This document shows, piece after piece, positions 34,672-43,814 of a stretch of 44,665 nucleotides of DNA. Numbering within the stretch: position 1 is the stretch's first letter; each line of letters begins with the position of its first letter. The stretch comes from Acidobacteriota bacterium (GTDB lineage: Bacteria; Acidobacteriota; Blastocatellia; Pyrinomonadales; Pyrinomonadaceae), in NCBI GenBank assembly GCA_003222975.1, contig QHXN01000057.1, forward strand, positions 1 to 44,665, given 5' to 3'. The notes under the pieces were generated by a model. It searched no databases. It was not told the DNA's origin and saw nothing but the letters and a program-made list of their open reading frames with translations. The position numbers and the translations under genes were made by a program.

Positions 34672-35702
34672 GCTTCGACCCGTCGAAGAAGCTGCGCGTC
34701 CTCGTGCTCTGCCAGGAGAGCCTCATCCCCCCTGACTCGCTCGAAGGCTACACGGAGGCGCAGATACTCAACTGGAAGACCGAGTACGACGTAATCCGCG
34801 CCCTGCGCGGGATGGGCCACGAGGTCTACCCCGTCGGCATCTCCAACGAGCTGGGCGTCATCCACGTCGCCATAGACGACTACACGCCGCACGTCGCCTT
34901 CAACCTCATCGAGGAGTTCGACGGCTACCCGCTCTTCGACCAGCACGTCGTCAGCTACCTGGAGCTAATGAGGCAGAAGTACACGGGCTGCAACCCGCGC
35001 GGGTTGACGCTGGCGCGCGACAAGGCGCTCACCAAAAAGATACTCGCCTACCACCGCATACACGTCCCCGCCTTCGCCGTCTTCCCCATCGCGCGCAAGG
35101 TGCGGCGGCCCAAGCGCCTCAAGTTTCCCCTGCTCGTCAAGTCGGCCACGCAAGAAGGCTCGGTCGGCATCTCGCAGGCCTCGGTCGTCCATAACGACGA
35201 GAAGCTCGCAGAGCGCGTCGAGTTCATCCACCGCAAGACCTACTCCGACGCCATCGCCGAGCAGTACATCGAGGGGCGCGAAATCTACGTCGGCCTGATG
35301 GGCAACAACCGCATACAGACCTTCACGCCCTGGGAGCACGTGCTTGAGAACCTGCCCGAAGGCGCGCACAACATCGCGACCTACAAGCTCAAGTGGAACC
35401 CGGAATACCAACGGGTGGTCGGCTTCACCGACCGGCCCGCCGCTCTCGCCCCCGAACTCGAACGCAGGCTCCTCCACATCTCCCGGCGCATCTACCGCCT
35501 CCTCATGCTGAGCGGCTACGCGCGCCTCGACTACCGCATGACGGCGGACGGGCAATTTTACCTTCTCGAAGCCAACCCGAACCCCAACATCGCCCACGGC
35601 GACTACTTCTCCGACTCGGCCAAGTCGTCGGGGCTGGAGTACGGGCCGCTGCTGCAAAAGATCATGATGCTCGGCATGAGCTACGAACCCACGCAGTTTT
35701 AA
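34668..35702 (+). CDS. D-Ala-D-Ala-ligase-like ATP-grasp enzyme
   Basis: The 344-residue protein follows the D-Ala-D-Ala ligase layout: an N-terminal domain (residues 1-110), then the ATP-grasp core with KFPLLVKSATQEGSVGIS, the glutamate-rich strand AIAEQYIEGREIYVGLMGN, and the ATP/metal site LDYRMTADGQFYLLEANPN followed by PNI. The usual EINPNPG becomes LEANPNPNI. The second substrate pocket is not obviously that of Ddl, so I would not call it ddl. Coupling to the zincin gene and the LysA-like and permease genes upstream argue for a dedicated amino-acid ligation. The gene ends 45 bases from a convergent epimerase gene. Confidence 0.87.
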   Translation: MSFDPSKKLRVLVLCQESLIPPDSLEGYTEAQILNWKTEYDVIRALRGMGHEVYPVGISNELGVIHVAIDDYTPHVAFNLIEEFDGYPLFDQHVVSYLELMRQKYTGCNPRGLTLARDKALTKKILAYHRIHVPAFAVFPIARKVRRPKRLKFPLLVKSATQEGSVGISQASVVHNDEKLAERVEFIHRKTYSDAIAEQYIEGREIYVGLMGNNRIQTFTPWEHVLENLPEGAHNIATYKLKWNPEYQRVVGFTDRPAALAPELERRLLHISRRIYRLLMLSGYARLDYRMTADGQFYLLEANPNPNIAHGDYFSDSAKSSGLEYGPLLQKIMMLGMSYEPTQF

Positions 35703-35747
35703 ATGGCCGCCGGGGAGTCCCGTCAGGTACGACTAAGCCCTGATCCC

Positions 35748-36659
35748 CTACTTGCCGAGTGCGTGGCGCAGAGCCTCTTCGATTTCGGGATGTGAGAATT
35801 CGTAGCCGGCTTCTTCGAGTCGCGCCGGCTCGACTCGCGTGCTCGAAAGCAGGATTGCGTCGGCCATCTCGCCGAAGGCGAGGCGCGCGGCGAAGGCGGG
35901 CAAGGGCAGGAACGTCGGCCTGCCGAGCACGTGGCCCAGCGCCTTCGTGAACTCCTCGTTCGTCACCGCGTTCGGCGCGACGGCGTTGACGGGGCCGCGC
36001 AGGTGTTCGTCCTCCAGCGCGCGGCGGATTATCCGCACGAGGTCGTCGAGTGTGATCCAGCTTATGTATTGCTGGCCGCTCCCGACGCGCCCGCCGACGC
36101 CGAGCTTGAACGGCGTGAGCATCTGCGGGAGCCCGCCGCCGTCGGCGCTCAAGACAAAGCCGATTCTCAGGTGAACGACGCGGATCCCGGCCTGGCTCGC
36201 CGCGAGCGTCGCCTTCTCCCACTCGCGGCAGACCTCGCTTAAGAAACCTTCGCCCGACGCGCTCTCCTCGCGCAGCACCTCGTCGCCCCGGTCGCCATAG
36301 AATCCTGTAGCCGACGCCGACACGAGCACCGACGGTTTTTCCTTCAGCCCGGCCAGCGTCTCCGCCAGCAGGTGAGTCCCCTTCACGCGGCTCTCGCGTA
36401 TCCGACGCTTCTTCTCCTCGTCCCAGCGCTCTCCGGCAAGTGCCTCGCCCGCGAGATGCACCACCGCGTCGTGCCCCTCAAGCTCCTGAGCGTTGACGAC
36501 GCCCTTCTCCGGCTCCCAATGCACGGCCTTCGTGCCCGGCGCGCGGAACCCTTGCGCCTCGCCGCGCACGAGCCGCGTCACCTCGTGGCCGTCAGACAGA
36601 AGCGAGCGAATCAGCGCGCGACCGACCAGCCCGGTCGCGCCTGTCACGATGACTTTCAT
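35748..36659 (-). CDS. TIGR01777-family NAD-dependent epimerase (YfcH/SulA-like)
   Basis: The 303-residue extended SDR starts with the dinucleotide loop VIVTGATGLVGRALIRSL. AVVHLAGEALAGERWDEEKK, VSASATGFYGDRGDEVLRE (with the Tyr of the active site) and QYISWITLDDLVRII are the TIGR01777 segments; the C-terminal DUF1731 domain has GPVNAVAPNAVTNEEFTKAL and RPTFLPLPAFAARL. ATG 36659 has GGAG eight bases upstream. It follows murE at 44 bases on the same strand. YfcH is linked to cell division or envelope work in enterobacteria, but the substrate is unknown. Confidence 0.92.
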   Translation of the reverse strand: MKVIVTGATGLVGRALIRSLLSDGHEVTRLVRGEAQGFRAPGTKAVHWEPEKGVVNAQELEGHDAVVHLAGEALAGERWDEEKKRRIRESRVKGTHLLAETLAGLKEKPSVLVSASATGFYGDRGDEVLREESASGEGFLSEVCREWEKATLAASQAGIRVVHLRIGFVLSADGGGLPQMLTPFKLGVGGRVGSGQQYISWITLDDLVRIIRRALEDEHLRGPVNAVAPNAVTNEEFTKALGHVLGRPTFLPLPAFAARLAFGEMADAILLSSTRVEPARLEEAGYEFSHPEIEEALRHALGK

Positions 36660-36703
36660 GCGAAGTCTCCTTTATTGATGAAGCCTCCAAAAGTCGCGGG
36701 CAG

Positions 36704-38227
36704 CTATCCACTTTCCCTTGCGCCGAGGGCTTCGAGCGCGACCTCTCGGTCGTCGAAGTGGCGCTTCTGCGTGCCGACGATCTGGTAGTCCTCGTGCCCC
36801 TTGCCCGCGATGACGACGATGTCGCCCGCGCGCGCCTCCTCGATTGCGCGGCGGATGGCCTCGCGCCGTTCAACTATCTTCAGGTACGGCTTGCCGGCGG
36901 CGCGCAGGCCCGGCTCGATGTCGCGCAGTATCGCTTCGGGGTCTTCCGTGCGCGGGTTGTCGGAGGTGGCGATGACGACATCGCTCAAAGAGGCCGCGGC
37001 CTCGCCCATCGGCGCGCGCTTCGTGCGGTCGCGGTCGCCGCCGCAGCCGAAGACGGTGATGACGCGCCCGCCGGTCACGTCGCGCGCCGTGCGCAGGACG
37101 TTGCGCAGCGCGTCGTCTGTGTGCGCGTAGTCCACGACCACCGCGAAGTCGCCCGCGTGTGGCACGCGCTCGAAGCGGCCCGGCGCGCCCGCGCAGGTCT
37201 CCAAAGCCTCGGCGGTCGCGTCCAGCCCGACGCCGAGCGCGTGGGCGCACGCCGCAGCGCAGAGGATATTGTAAACGTGCGGGCGACCGACGAGCGGCGA
37301 CGCGACCCCGCGCTCGCCCTCCGGCGTGACGAGGCGGAGGCGCGTGCCCCCCATCGTGTATTCGACCTCGCGCGCCGTGACATCGGCGGCACTGTTCAAG
37401 CCGTAGAGCAGCACGCGCTGCCCCTCCCTTCTCAATTCGTCGGACAGGCGCACGCCGTACTCGTCATCGCTGTTGACGACCGAGACGCGCGGGCGCTCGC
37501 CGAGGCTGCCGTCGAAGAGGCGGCGCTTGGCATCGAAGTAGCTCTCCATCGTGCCGTGGTAGTCGAGGTGGTCGCGCGTCAGGTTCGTGAAGGCCGCGAC
37601 CTCGAAGCGCAGCCGGTCGCAGCGTCGGAGGTCTAACGCCTGCGACGACGCCTCCATCACGGCCACGCGGCAACCGCTCTCGACGGCGCGGCGCAGGAGG
37701 CGCTCAACGTCGCTGGCCTCCGGCGTCGTGTGCAGCGCCTCCGTGCGCTCGCCCGCGACGCGGTATTCGACAGTGCTGATGAGCGCTGACCGCTCGCCCG
37801 CGGCCTCGGCAATCGCCGCGACCAGGTAGGCGGTGGTCGTCTTGCCATTCGTCCCCGTGATGCCTACAAGCTCCAGCTCGCGCGACGGATGGCGTTGAGC
37901 TTCGGCGGCTGCCAGAGCAAGGGCACGACGCGCGTCCGCGACCTTGATCCAGGAGCAGTCGAGACCTTCCGGGCGCTCCTGCTCGGAGATGATTCCGACA
38001 GCGCCGCGCTCGACGGCCTGCGGGACGAAGCGATTCGCGTCGAAGTTCAAGCCTCGAACGGCGACGAAGACGACGCCCGGCGCGACCTGCCGCGAGTCGT
38101 GCGTAACATCAAAGACGACCGCGCTCTCTCCGCCGTCCAACTCGCCGCCGACGGCGCGCGCCACGTCGCCGAGCGTCACCGCGGCCCGCGGCCCGGAGGC
38201 TTGAAATTGCTCAGTTGCTTTTTCCAC
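36704..38227 (-). CDS. murE: UDP-N-acetylmuramoyl-tripeptide synthetase MurE
   Basis: The P-loop is VGITGTNGKTTTAYLVA, the N-terminal Mur domain has FDVTHDSRQVAPGVVFVAVR, and the C-terminal domain shows CGGDRDRTKRAPMGEAA. The DNPR motif (ATSDNPRTEDPEAIL) marks enzymes that add meso-diaminopimelate, rather than lysine, to UDP-MurNAc-Ala-Glu. HTTPEASDVERLL and NLTRDHLDYHGTMESYFDAK are further landmarks. GTG 38227 gives 507 residues, the usual size; the frame extends to GTG 38320, which would overlap the divergent gene. It is part of peptidoglycan synthesis, although the rest of the dcw cluster is not in this window. Confidence 0.93.
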   Translation of the reverse strand: MEKATEQFQASGPRAAVTLGDVARAVGGELDGGESAVVFDVTHDSRQVAPGVVFVAVRGLNFDANRFVPQAVERGAVGIISEQERPEGLDCSWIKVADARRALALAAAEAQRHPSRELELVGITGTNGKTTTAYLVAAIAEAAGERSALISTVEYRVAGERTEALHTTPEASDVERLLRRAVESGCRVAVMEASSQALDLRRCDRLRFEVAAFTNLTRDHLDYHGTMESYFDAKRRLFDGSLGERPRVSVVNSDDEYGVRLSDELRREGQRVLLYGLNSAADVTAREVEYTMGGTRLRLVTPEGERGVASPLVGRPHVYNILCAAACAHALGVGLDATAEALETCAGAPGRFERVPHAGDFAVVVDYAHTDDALRNVLRTARDVTGGRVITVFGCGGDRDRTKRAPMGEAAASLSDVVIATSDNPRTEDPEAILRDIEPGLRAAGKPYLKIVERREAIRRAIEEARAGDIVVIAGKGHEDYQIVGTQKRHFDDREVALEALGARESG

Positions 38228-38266
38228 CGCGGGATTATTTGTACCACAACCGCGCGCGACTGCGTT

Positions 38267-38272
38267 TATAAT
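38267..38272 (+). promoter_or_regulatory. Putative -10 box of the amidohydrolase gene
   Basis: A perfect TATAAT lies 42 bases before ATG 38314. The nearest -35-like TTGTAC (38239) is 22 bases upstream, too far for a normal promoter, so support is partial. Confidence 0.35.
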
Positions 38273-38313
38273 TCGACCGTTCTGACGAGCAACGCGAAAG
38301 GGAGACGCCGGAG

Positions 38314-40083
38314 ATGTCACAACGCAACGCGCCGAAGGCTGCGCGCCTTTTTTTGTTCGCCCGAAGGATGACGAGGGCGACGCTGTTCTTCACCCTGCTC
38401 GCCGCCGCCGCGTGCCTCTTAGTCGTGCCACCGGGCGTCGGCGTGACGACGGCGACGGAAGCGCCGCAGTACGACCTCTTCATCCGCAACGGTCGCGTCA
38501 TTGACGGGACGGGGCGCGCCGGGCTAGCCGCCGATGTGGCCGTGAAGGGCGACCGCATCGCCTTCGTCGGTCGGCTGCCGGGCGGCGCGAGGGCGCGGCG
38601 CGAGATTGACGCGCGCGGCCTCGTCGTCGCGCCCGGCTTCATAGACATGCTCGGCCAGTCGGAGCAGAACGTCCTGATTGACCCGCGCGCGATGAGCAAG
38701 GTGATGATGGGCGTCACCACCGAAGTGACGGGCGAGGGCGGCTCGATTGCGCCGACGAACGAGCGTTTGATTAAGGAGGACGAGGACTTTAACCGCCGCT
38801 ACAACCTGACGGTTGACTGGCGCACGCTCGACGAATACTTCCGGCGGCTCGCGCGCCAGGGCGCTGGAATAAACATCGCCACCTTCGTCGGCGCGACGCA
38901 GGTGCGCGCCTACGTCGTCGGCTTCGACAACCGCGCTCCCACCCCCGAAGAGTTGGAAAAGATGAAGGCGCTCGTCGCCGACGCGATGAAAGAGGGCGCG
39001 CTCGGCGTCTCGACTTCACTTCAATACGTGCCCGCGCGCTTCGCGAAGACGGACGAGATAGTCGAGCTGGCGAAGGTCGCGCGCGAGTACGGCGGCATCT
39101 ACGCGACGCACCAGCGCAGCGAGGCCAACGCGCTCGACTCTTCGCTGGCCGAGGTCTTCGAGATCGCGCGCCGCGCACGCATTCCCGTCGAAATCTGGCA
39201 CCTCAAGACCGCGTACCGGAAGAACTGGGGGCGCATGCCCGAAGTGCTCTCGAAGATCGGCGCGGCCCGCGCGCGCGGCCTCGACATCACGGCGGACGTT
39301 TATCCTTACACCGCCGCGAGCACCAGCTTGACGGCGTGCCTCCCGCCGTGGGCGCTCGAAGGCGGGACGGAGAAGATGCTCGCGCGGCTGCGCGACGCGG
39401 CCACGCGCGAGCGCATCAAGCAGGACATACTGAAGGACTCGAACGATTGGGAGAACATCTATCTGGGGAGCGGCGGCGCGGCGGGCGTGCTCATCGGCTC
39501 GGTGGTCAACCGTGAGTTGGAGAGCATGCAGGGCAAACGCGTCTCCGAGATCGCGAAGGAGCAGGGCAAGGACGAGCTGGACGCCCTGCTCGATTTCATC
39601 CTCGCCGACCGCGGGCAGACCGGCGCGATCTACTTCATGATGAGCGAGGACGATCTGCGCGCGGCCTTGCGCGCGCCCTTCGTCAAAATCTGCACGGACA
39701 GCGGCGCGCGCGCGACCGACGGGCCGCTCGCCGGCTCGAAGTCGCACCCGCGCGGCTGGGGCACGTTCCCGCGCGTGCTCTCGCGCTACGCGCGCGACGA
39801 GCACCTGTTCACGCTCGAAGAGGCCGTGCACAAGATGACGGGGATGTCAGCCGCGCGCGTCGGATTGCGCGACCGAGGCGTCCTGCGCGCGGGCGCGTTC
39901 GCCGACATCGCTGTCTTCGACCCAGCCCGCGTGCGCGACCGCGCGACGTTCGAGGAGCCGAACCAGTACGCGGAAGGCATCCGGTACGTCATCGTCAACG
40001 GGCAGGTGGAAGTTGACGGCGGGCGGCGCACCGACGCGAACGCGGGCCGGCCCCTGCGCGGGCCGGGCTATCGCGGACGCTGA
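38314..40083 (+). CDS. N-acyl-D-amino-acid deacylase-like amidohydrolase, non-canonical metal site
   Basis: The 589-residue protein is exported (hydrophobic segment ATLFFTLLAAAACLLVVPP). LFIRNGRVIDGTGRAGLAAD, ITADVYPYTAAST, HPRGWGTFPRVLSRYARD and FADIAVFDPARVRD are D-aminoacylase/amidohydrolase landmarks. The canonical FIDxHxH is FIDMLGQ (109-115), so both strand-1 histidines are replaced by Leu and Gln. The cysteine bridge position is E141 (VTGEGGS). The later histidines (ATHQRSE, EIWHLK) and the aspartate (CTDSGAR) remain, so at most one metal is likely. GGGAG precedes ATG 38314. Confidence 0.85.
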   Translation: MSQRNAPKAARLFLFARRMTRATLFFTLLAAAACLLVVPPGVGVTTATEAPQYDLFIRNGRVIDGTGRAGLAADVAVKGDRIAFVGRLPGGARARREIDARGLVVAPGFIDMLGQSEQNVLIDPRAMSKVMMGVTTEVTGEGGSIAPTNERLIKEDEDFNRRYNLTVDWRTLDEYFRRLARQGAGINIATFVGATQVRAYVVGFDNRAPTPEELEKMKALVADAMKEGALGVSTSLQYVPARFAKTDEIVELAKVAREYGGIYATHQRSEANALDSSLAEVFEIARRARIPVEIWHLKTAYRKNWGRMPEVLSKIGAARARGLDITADVYPYTAASTSLTACLPPWALEGGTEKMLARLRDAATRERIKQDILKDSNDWENIYLGSGGAAGVLIGSVVNRELESMQGKRVSEIAKEQGKDELDALLDFILADRGQTGAIYFMMSEDDLRAALRAPFVKICTDSGARATDGPLAGSKSHPRGWGTFPRVLSRYARDEHLFTLEEAVHKMTGMSAARVGLRDRGVLRAGAFADIAVFDPARVRDRATFEEPNQYAEGIRYVIVNGQVEVDGGRRTDANAGRPLRGPGYRGR

Positions 40084-40086
40084 CAG

Positions 40087-40209
40087 AACCGCGGGCGGCG
40101 CTCCGAATGCGGAATGCAGATTTCGGATTGCGGATTGATGAAAGACAATCTGTTTTCCAATCCGCATTCCGCATTCCGAAATCCGCAATCGGCGTCCCCG
40201 CCCGCGGTT
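40087..40209. repeat. Nested heptad inverted repeat, element M
   Basis: Outer arms AACCGCGGGCGG (40087-40098) and CCGCCCGCGGTT (40198-40209) enclose a heptad repeat. Its left arm is CCGAATG, CGGAATG, CAGATTT, CGGATTG, CGGATTG (40103-40137). Its right arm is CAATCCG, CATTCCG, CATTCCG, AAATCCG, CAATCGG (40158-40192). Units are shuffled between arms. It fills the gap between the convergent amidohydrolase and acyltransferase genes. Confidence 0.88.
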
Positions 40210-40215
40210 GCGGTT

Positions 40216-41457
40216 CTATACCTTGATGAAAATCCCGCGCCGGTAAAGTATCGCCATCGGGCCGAGCCAGAGCAGGACGAAGCAGACGGCGAAGGCGAGC
40301 GAGGCGTTAACGGGCGAGGCCCAGGAGGCGAAGAGGTTTCTGAAGATGGCGGTCTGGAGCGCGAGCGGTTTGCCGTCCGCGCCCGTGAGCTTGATGATCG
40401 TCAGAAGCCGCGCACAGATGCCGGTGAGGAAGAAGACGGCGAGCGCGTTCGTGCCGAAGACGACGAACGGGAGCGACCAGCGCTGATAGCGTTTGATGTC
40501 AACTATCCAGTAGCAGGCGGCCAGGAGTTGCAGCGCCATCCCCGCCGTGAAGACGACGTAGGAGCTAGTCCACAAAGCCTTGTTGACCGGGAACCAGTAG
40601 TTCCAGGCCCAGCCCACGATGACGCAGCCCGCGCCCGCGACGAACATCGCCGCGACCTTCTCTACGGCCTCGCGGCGCGAGCGCAGGTAGTGTCCCATGA
40701 GCACGCCGCAGAGGGTCGTCGCCAGCGCGCCCAGAGTGCTCAGTATGCCTTCGGGGTCGTAAATCTTATCGCTGCCCTTCCAGATGTGATTGCCGAGGAC
40801 GACGCGGTCGAGGTACGAGGCGATGCTCCCCTCCTTCGACAGATCACCCGCGGCGAAGCCGGGCGCGGGCACGAACAGAAGGATCGCCCAGTAGGCGAGC
40901 AGGAGCGCCGCGACGATGGCGGCCTGTCTGCGCCAGTCGGTCTTGAGGAAGATGAGGGCCGCGAAGAGGTAGCAGACGGCGATGCGGTCGAGCACGCCCG
41001 TCAGGCGCACGGTCGAAAACCCGATGAAGGTGTGCGTAGTAAAGTTGTAGAAAGGAAACCAGGCGAGAAACGTGCCGAGCGCGTAGATTAGAGCCGTGCG
41101 CCGGATTATTTTCAGATAAAGGTCGCGCTGGCTCCCGCCGCCCTCGACACGTCTGCCGAGTGCGAGCGCGATGGAGACGCCGACGATGAAGAGGAAGAAC
41201 GGAAAGACCAGATCGGTCGGCGTCCAGCCGTTCTAGGCGGCGTGTTCGAGCGGGCTGTAGATGGCGCTCCACGTGCCGGGGTTATTGACCAGGATCATCC
41301 CGGCGACGGCCATGCCGCGGAACACGTCGAGCGAGATCATGCGCGTCGGGGCCACGGTGCTATTGCGCCCGCCGCCGTTCGCGCCGGCCCTGTCTTCAGT
41401 CTGCGCGGCCTGCTCTTCAACGGTCGTGGTCTCGTACTCGCCGACGGTCGTGCTCAT
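40216..41457 (-). pseudogene. NagX/HGSNAT-like membrane acyltransferase interrupted by an in-frame TAG
   Basis: The reading frame from ATG 41457 to 40216 is continuous over 413 codons except one TAG at 41235-41233 (codon 75). Before it lies [20 protein letters not shown] and [17 protein letters not shown]; after it [20 protein letters not shown]. Relatives have a tryptophan in exactly this place ([15 protein letters not shown]), so TGG to TAG is the simplest change. The rest is intact, with about ten membrane segments (for example [32 protein letters not shown]). The family resembles heparan-alpha-glucosaminide N-acetyltransferase. It neighbours a GH20 hexosaminidase and a SIS protein, consistent with amino-sugar use. 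A sequencing error is possible. Confidence 0.85.
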
Positions 41458-41490
41458 ACTCTCGCCTCCTCAAATTATTCGCGTGTGAAG

Positions 41491-43683
41491 TCAATCCTTC
41501 TGCCCCGGCCTTGCGCCGAGGCCGAACTCTAATGGCGGGGGCAGGGTCGAACTCTGCTCGTACTCGCGCAGCGCCTCCTCCAACTGCTTCGAGCGCGAGA
41601 GCCAGCGCGAAATGGCGAGATCATAGCGCGCCAGCACGCTTTCGAGCCAGAAGGATCGGTTCTCGCGCAGCCATTGTTCTCGGTAGCTTTCGCGCAATTG
41701 GGAAAGCTCCTCGGCCATCTCGCGCAGCGCGTTATAGACCCCGCCGGTGTACCTGCGAAGTGCCCGCGCGCGCCGCTTGTCGCCGAGGTTCAGGTAGGCG
41801 TCCCAGTAGTCGCCGCTGAACTTCTCCATGACTTGCATGCGCCGGCCCATGTGGTCGAAGCGCTCGGCGGCGAAGCGCATCGCGTCGAGCGTCTGTTGGT
41901 TGCGGTGCGCCTGAGCGCGCTCGCGCAGCAAAGTCTCTTCGGCTCGCTCGACGGCGAGGCGCAACTGCCTCGTCTTCTCTTCGAGCTTGCGCGCGACCGC
42001 GTCCTGGAAGTCGTCCGTGAAGGGGTCGCGCCAGAAGAGTTGGTCGCTTGAGCTAATCCCCAAAAGCGTGTTGACGCCGCCGAGCGAGTGCGTGGCACGC
42101 GCGAACCCGTCGCCTTCGTGTCGGAAGAAGGCCCAGTCGAAGTCTCGGTCGAAGCGCGCCTGATCGAGCGGCGCGGTCTGCCAGGACGCGGCGGCTCCGA
42201 GCACGACGCCGTACCACGCGGTCTCGAACAGAGACTCGCCGTCGTCGTCCCACTCCGTGTTCATCACGCCGAGCACGCCCGCCTTCTGGCCGTCGCGGAC
42301 GAAGTTCGTGATGTTCACCGCGGCCGAGTCTTCATTCGGGAAGATTTGATTCCAGCTCCAGACGCCGGGGCAGACGAACTGATCCAGCCCGGCCTTCTTG
42401 AAGAGACCGATGCGCGCCTCGTAGCTCTGGCGCGGCGAATAGTCCCAGTTCATCGCGATCATGTCGCGCGGGACGCCCGGCAGAAGGTCTGGATGATTGA
42501 GCGCGATGTCGCCCCAGAACATCAGGCGGCGTTTGTAAGGCTGCAACAGCTCATGCACGCGCTTCAGGTGGTCGAAGTAAACGGGGCCTAGCCCTCGCGC
42601 CTTCACCTCGTCGCGGCTCTGCCCTTGCCCAAGCTCGAACGTCTCGTCCTCGCCGATGTGGAAGAACTTGCCGGGGAAAAGCTCGTCAAGCTCTCTGTAC
42701 AGATCGGAGACGAGCTTGTACGTGCCTTCTTGCTGCGGCGAGAGCACGTCACCGTATGGAACTTCGGCGAGGTCGTTGTACTCTTCAAGCTCAAGCGCCT
42801 TGTGCATGTGGCCGAAGGTCTGCTGTTCGGGCACAAGCTCGACGTGGTAGCGGCGCGCGTATGCGACTAGCTCGCGAATCTCCGCGGGCGTGAGCGCGCC
42901 GCCTTCGGGGGCGATGAGCGGGTGCGAAGCGTATTGGAGCACGTGCTCCATGTAGAGGCTGTGCATGTTCATCTTGAACATCGCCTCGGTGCGCAACTGC
43001 CGCTTCACGTACTCCACGGTCGGCACGGGGCCGCGGCTGATGTCGTCGGAGAGCGCGCGCCAGCGCATCGAGGGCCAGTCTGCGATCTTCACGCCCTGCA
43101 CGAAGGCCGCCTCGCCTTCGCCGCGCACGAGTTGCTTCAAGGTCTGCAAGCCGTAGAACGTGCCCGCCGCGGACTGACCGGCGACGACCACTCCGTTCGC
43201 GCTCGCGGCGAGCAGATAGCCCTCTTCGTCCAGATTTTGCGGCACGCTCACGCCCGCCTTCTCGACTGCCGCGCGCACGCGCGGCGAGTCGAGCGTGCCG
43301 ACGAGAATCTGCCCCTTCCCTCCGCCCGTGCCGACGCGCAGGTTGACGCCCGCCGTCTCGCGCACGTCGTCCGCGAAGTCCTGCGCGGCGAAGCGTTCGT
43401 CCTCCGACTTCGGTTCGGCGAGCACGATCCGCGCGTCGCGTGTGAGGCGGAAGCTCTCGCCCGTGGCCGTCAAGGACTTCGGCGCGGGGATGATTTGTAC
43501 GACGACGCCCGCGCCCGCCCCTGTCGTGGCCGTGTTCTGATTCGTCGTCCGCGCGGGCTGTTGCGCCGCGGCGTTGGCGAAGCACGCGGGGAGAAGGCAG
43601 AGGGCGAAGAGGGCGCGGGCGGGCGCGGCGACGCGGGCGTTCGCGCGGCACACGGACGGCTTCGACGGCGAGGGCGTTTGCAT
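41491..43683 (-). CDS. GH20 beta-N-acetylhexosaminidase-like protein, secreted
   Basis: From ATG 43683 the protein is 730 residues with a signal region (ARALFALCLLPACFANAAAQ). The N-terminal GH20b domain is visible in IIPAPKSLTATGESFRLTRD and FYGLQTLKQLVRGEG. The catalytic barrel has FHIGEDETFELG with the Asp-Glu pair (D346-E347); the usual HxGGDE reads HIGEDE, so one Gly is replaced but both catalytic acids remain. A helical C-terminal region of about 180 residues (EEKTRQLRLAVERAEETLL) is not part of canonical GH20. The frame continues to 43746 without extra support. It stands just upstream of the NagX-like gene on the same strand (33 bases between), likely an operon. Confidence 0.87.
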   Translation of the reverse strand: MQTPSPSKPSVCRANARVAAPARALFALCLLPACFANAAAQQPARTTNQNTATTGAGAGVVVQIIPAPKSLTATGESFRLTRDARIVLAEPKSEDERFAAQDFADDVRETAGVNLRVGTGGGKGQILVGTLDSPRVRAAVEKAGVSVPQNLDEEGYLLAASANGVVVAGQSAAGTFYGLQTLKQLVRGEGEAAFVQGVKIADWPSMRWRALSDDISRGPVPTVEYVKRQLRTEAMFKMNMHSLYMEHVLQYASHPLIAPEGGALTPAEIRELVAYARRYHVELVPEQQTFGHMHKALELEEYNDLAEVPYGDVLSPQQEGTYKLVSDLYRELDELFPGKFFHIGEDETFELGQGQSRDEVKARGLGPVYFDHLKRVHELLQPYKRRLMFWGDIALNHPDLLPGVPRDMIAMNWDYSPRQSYEARIGLFKKAGLDQFVCPGVWSWNQIFPNEDSAAVNITNFVRDGQKAGVLGVMNTEWDDDGESLFETAWYGVVLGAAASWQTAPLDQARFDRDFDWAFFRHEGDGFARATHSLGGVNTLLGISSSDQLFWRDPFTDDFQDAVARKLEEKTRQLRLAVERAEETLLRERAQAHRNQQTLDAMRFAAERFDHMGRRMQVMEKFSGDYWDAYLNLGDKRRARALRRYTGGVYNALREMAEELSQLRESYREQWLRENRSFWLESVLARYDLAISRWLSRSKQLEEALREYEQSSTLPPPLEFGLGARPGQKD

Positions 43684-43814
43684 ACGGAAGAGTTGCGCTG
43701 CAAAATTCGGGCAAGGTGTCAGAGCACTTGCGCCGACAATTAGCATGATGGCAAAAGAGTGTCAACGCGCGCGCGGCACTCAAAGACGACTTACGTCGGG
43801 GAGACTACAAAACC

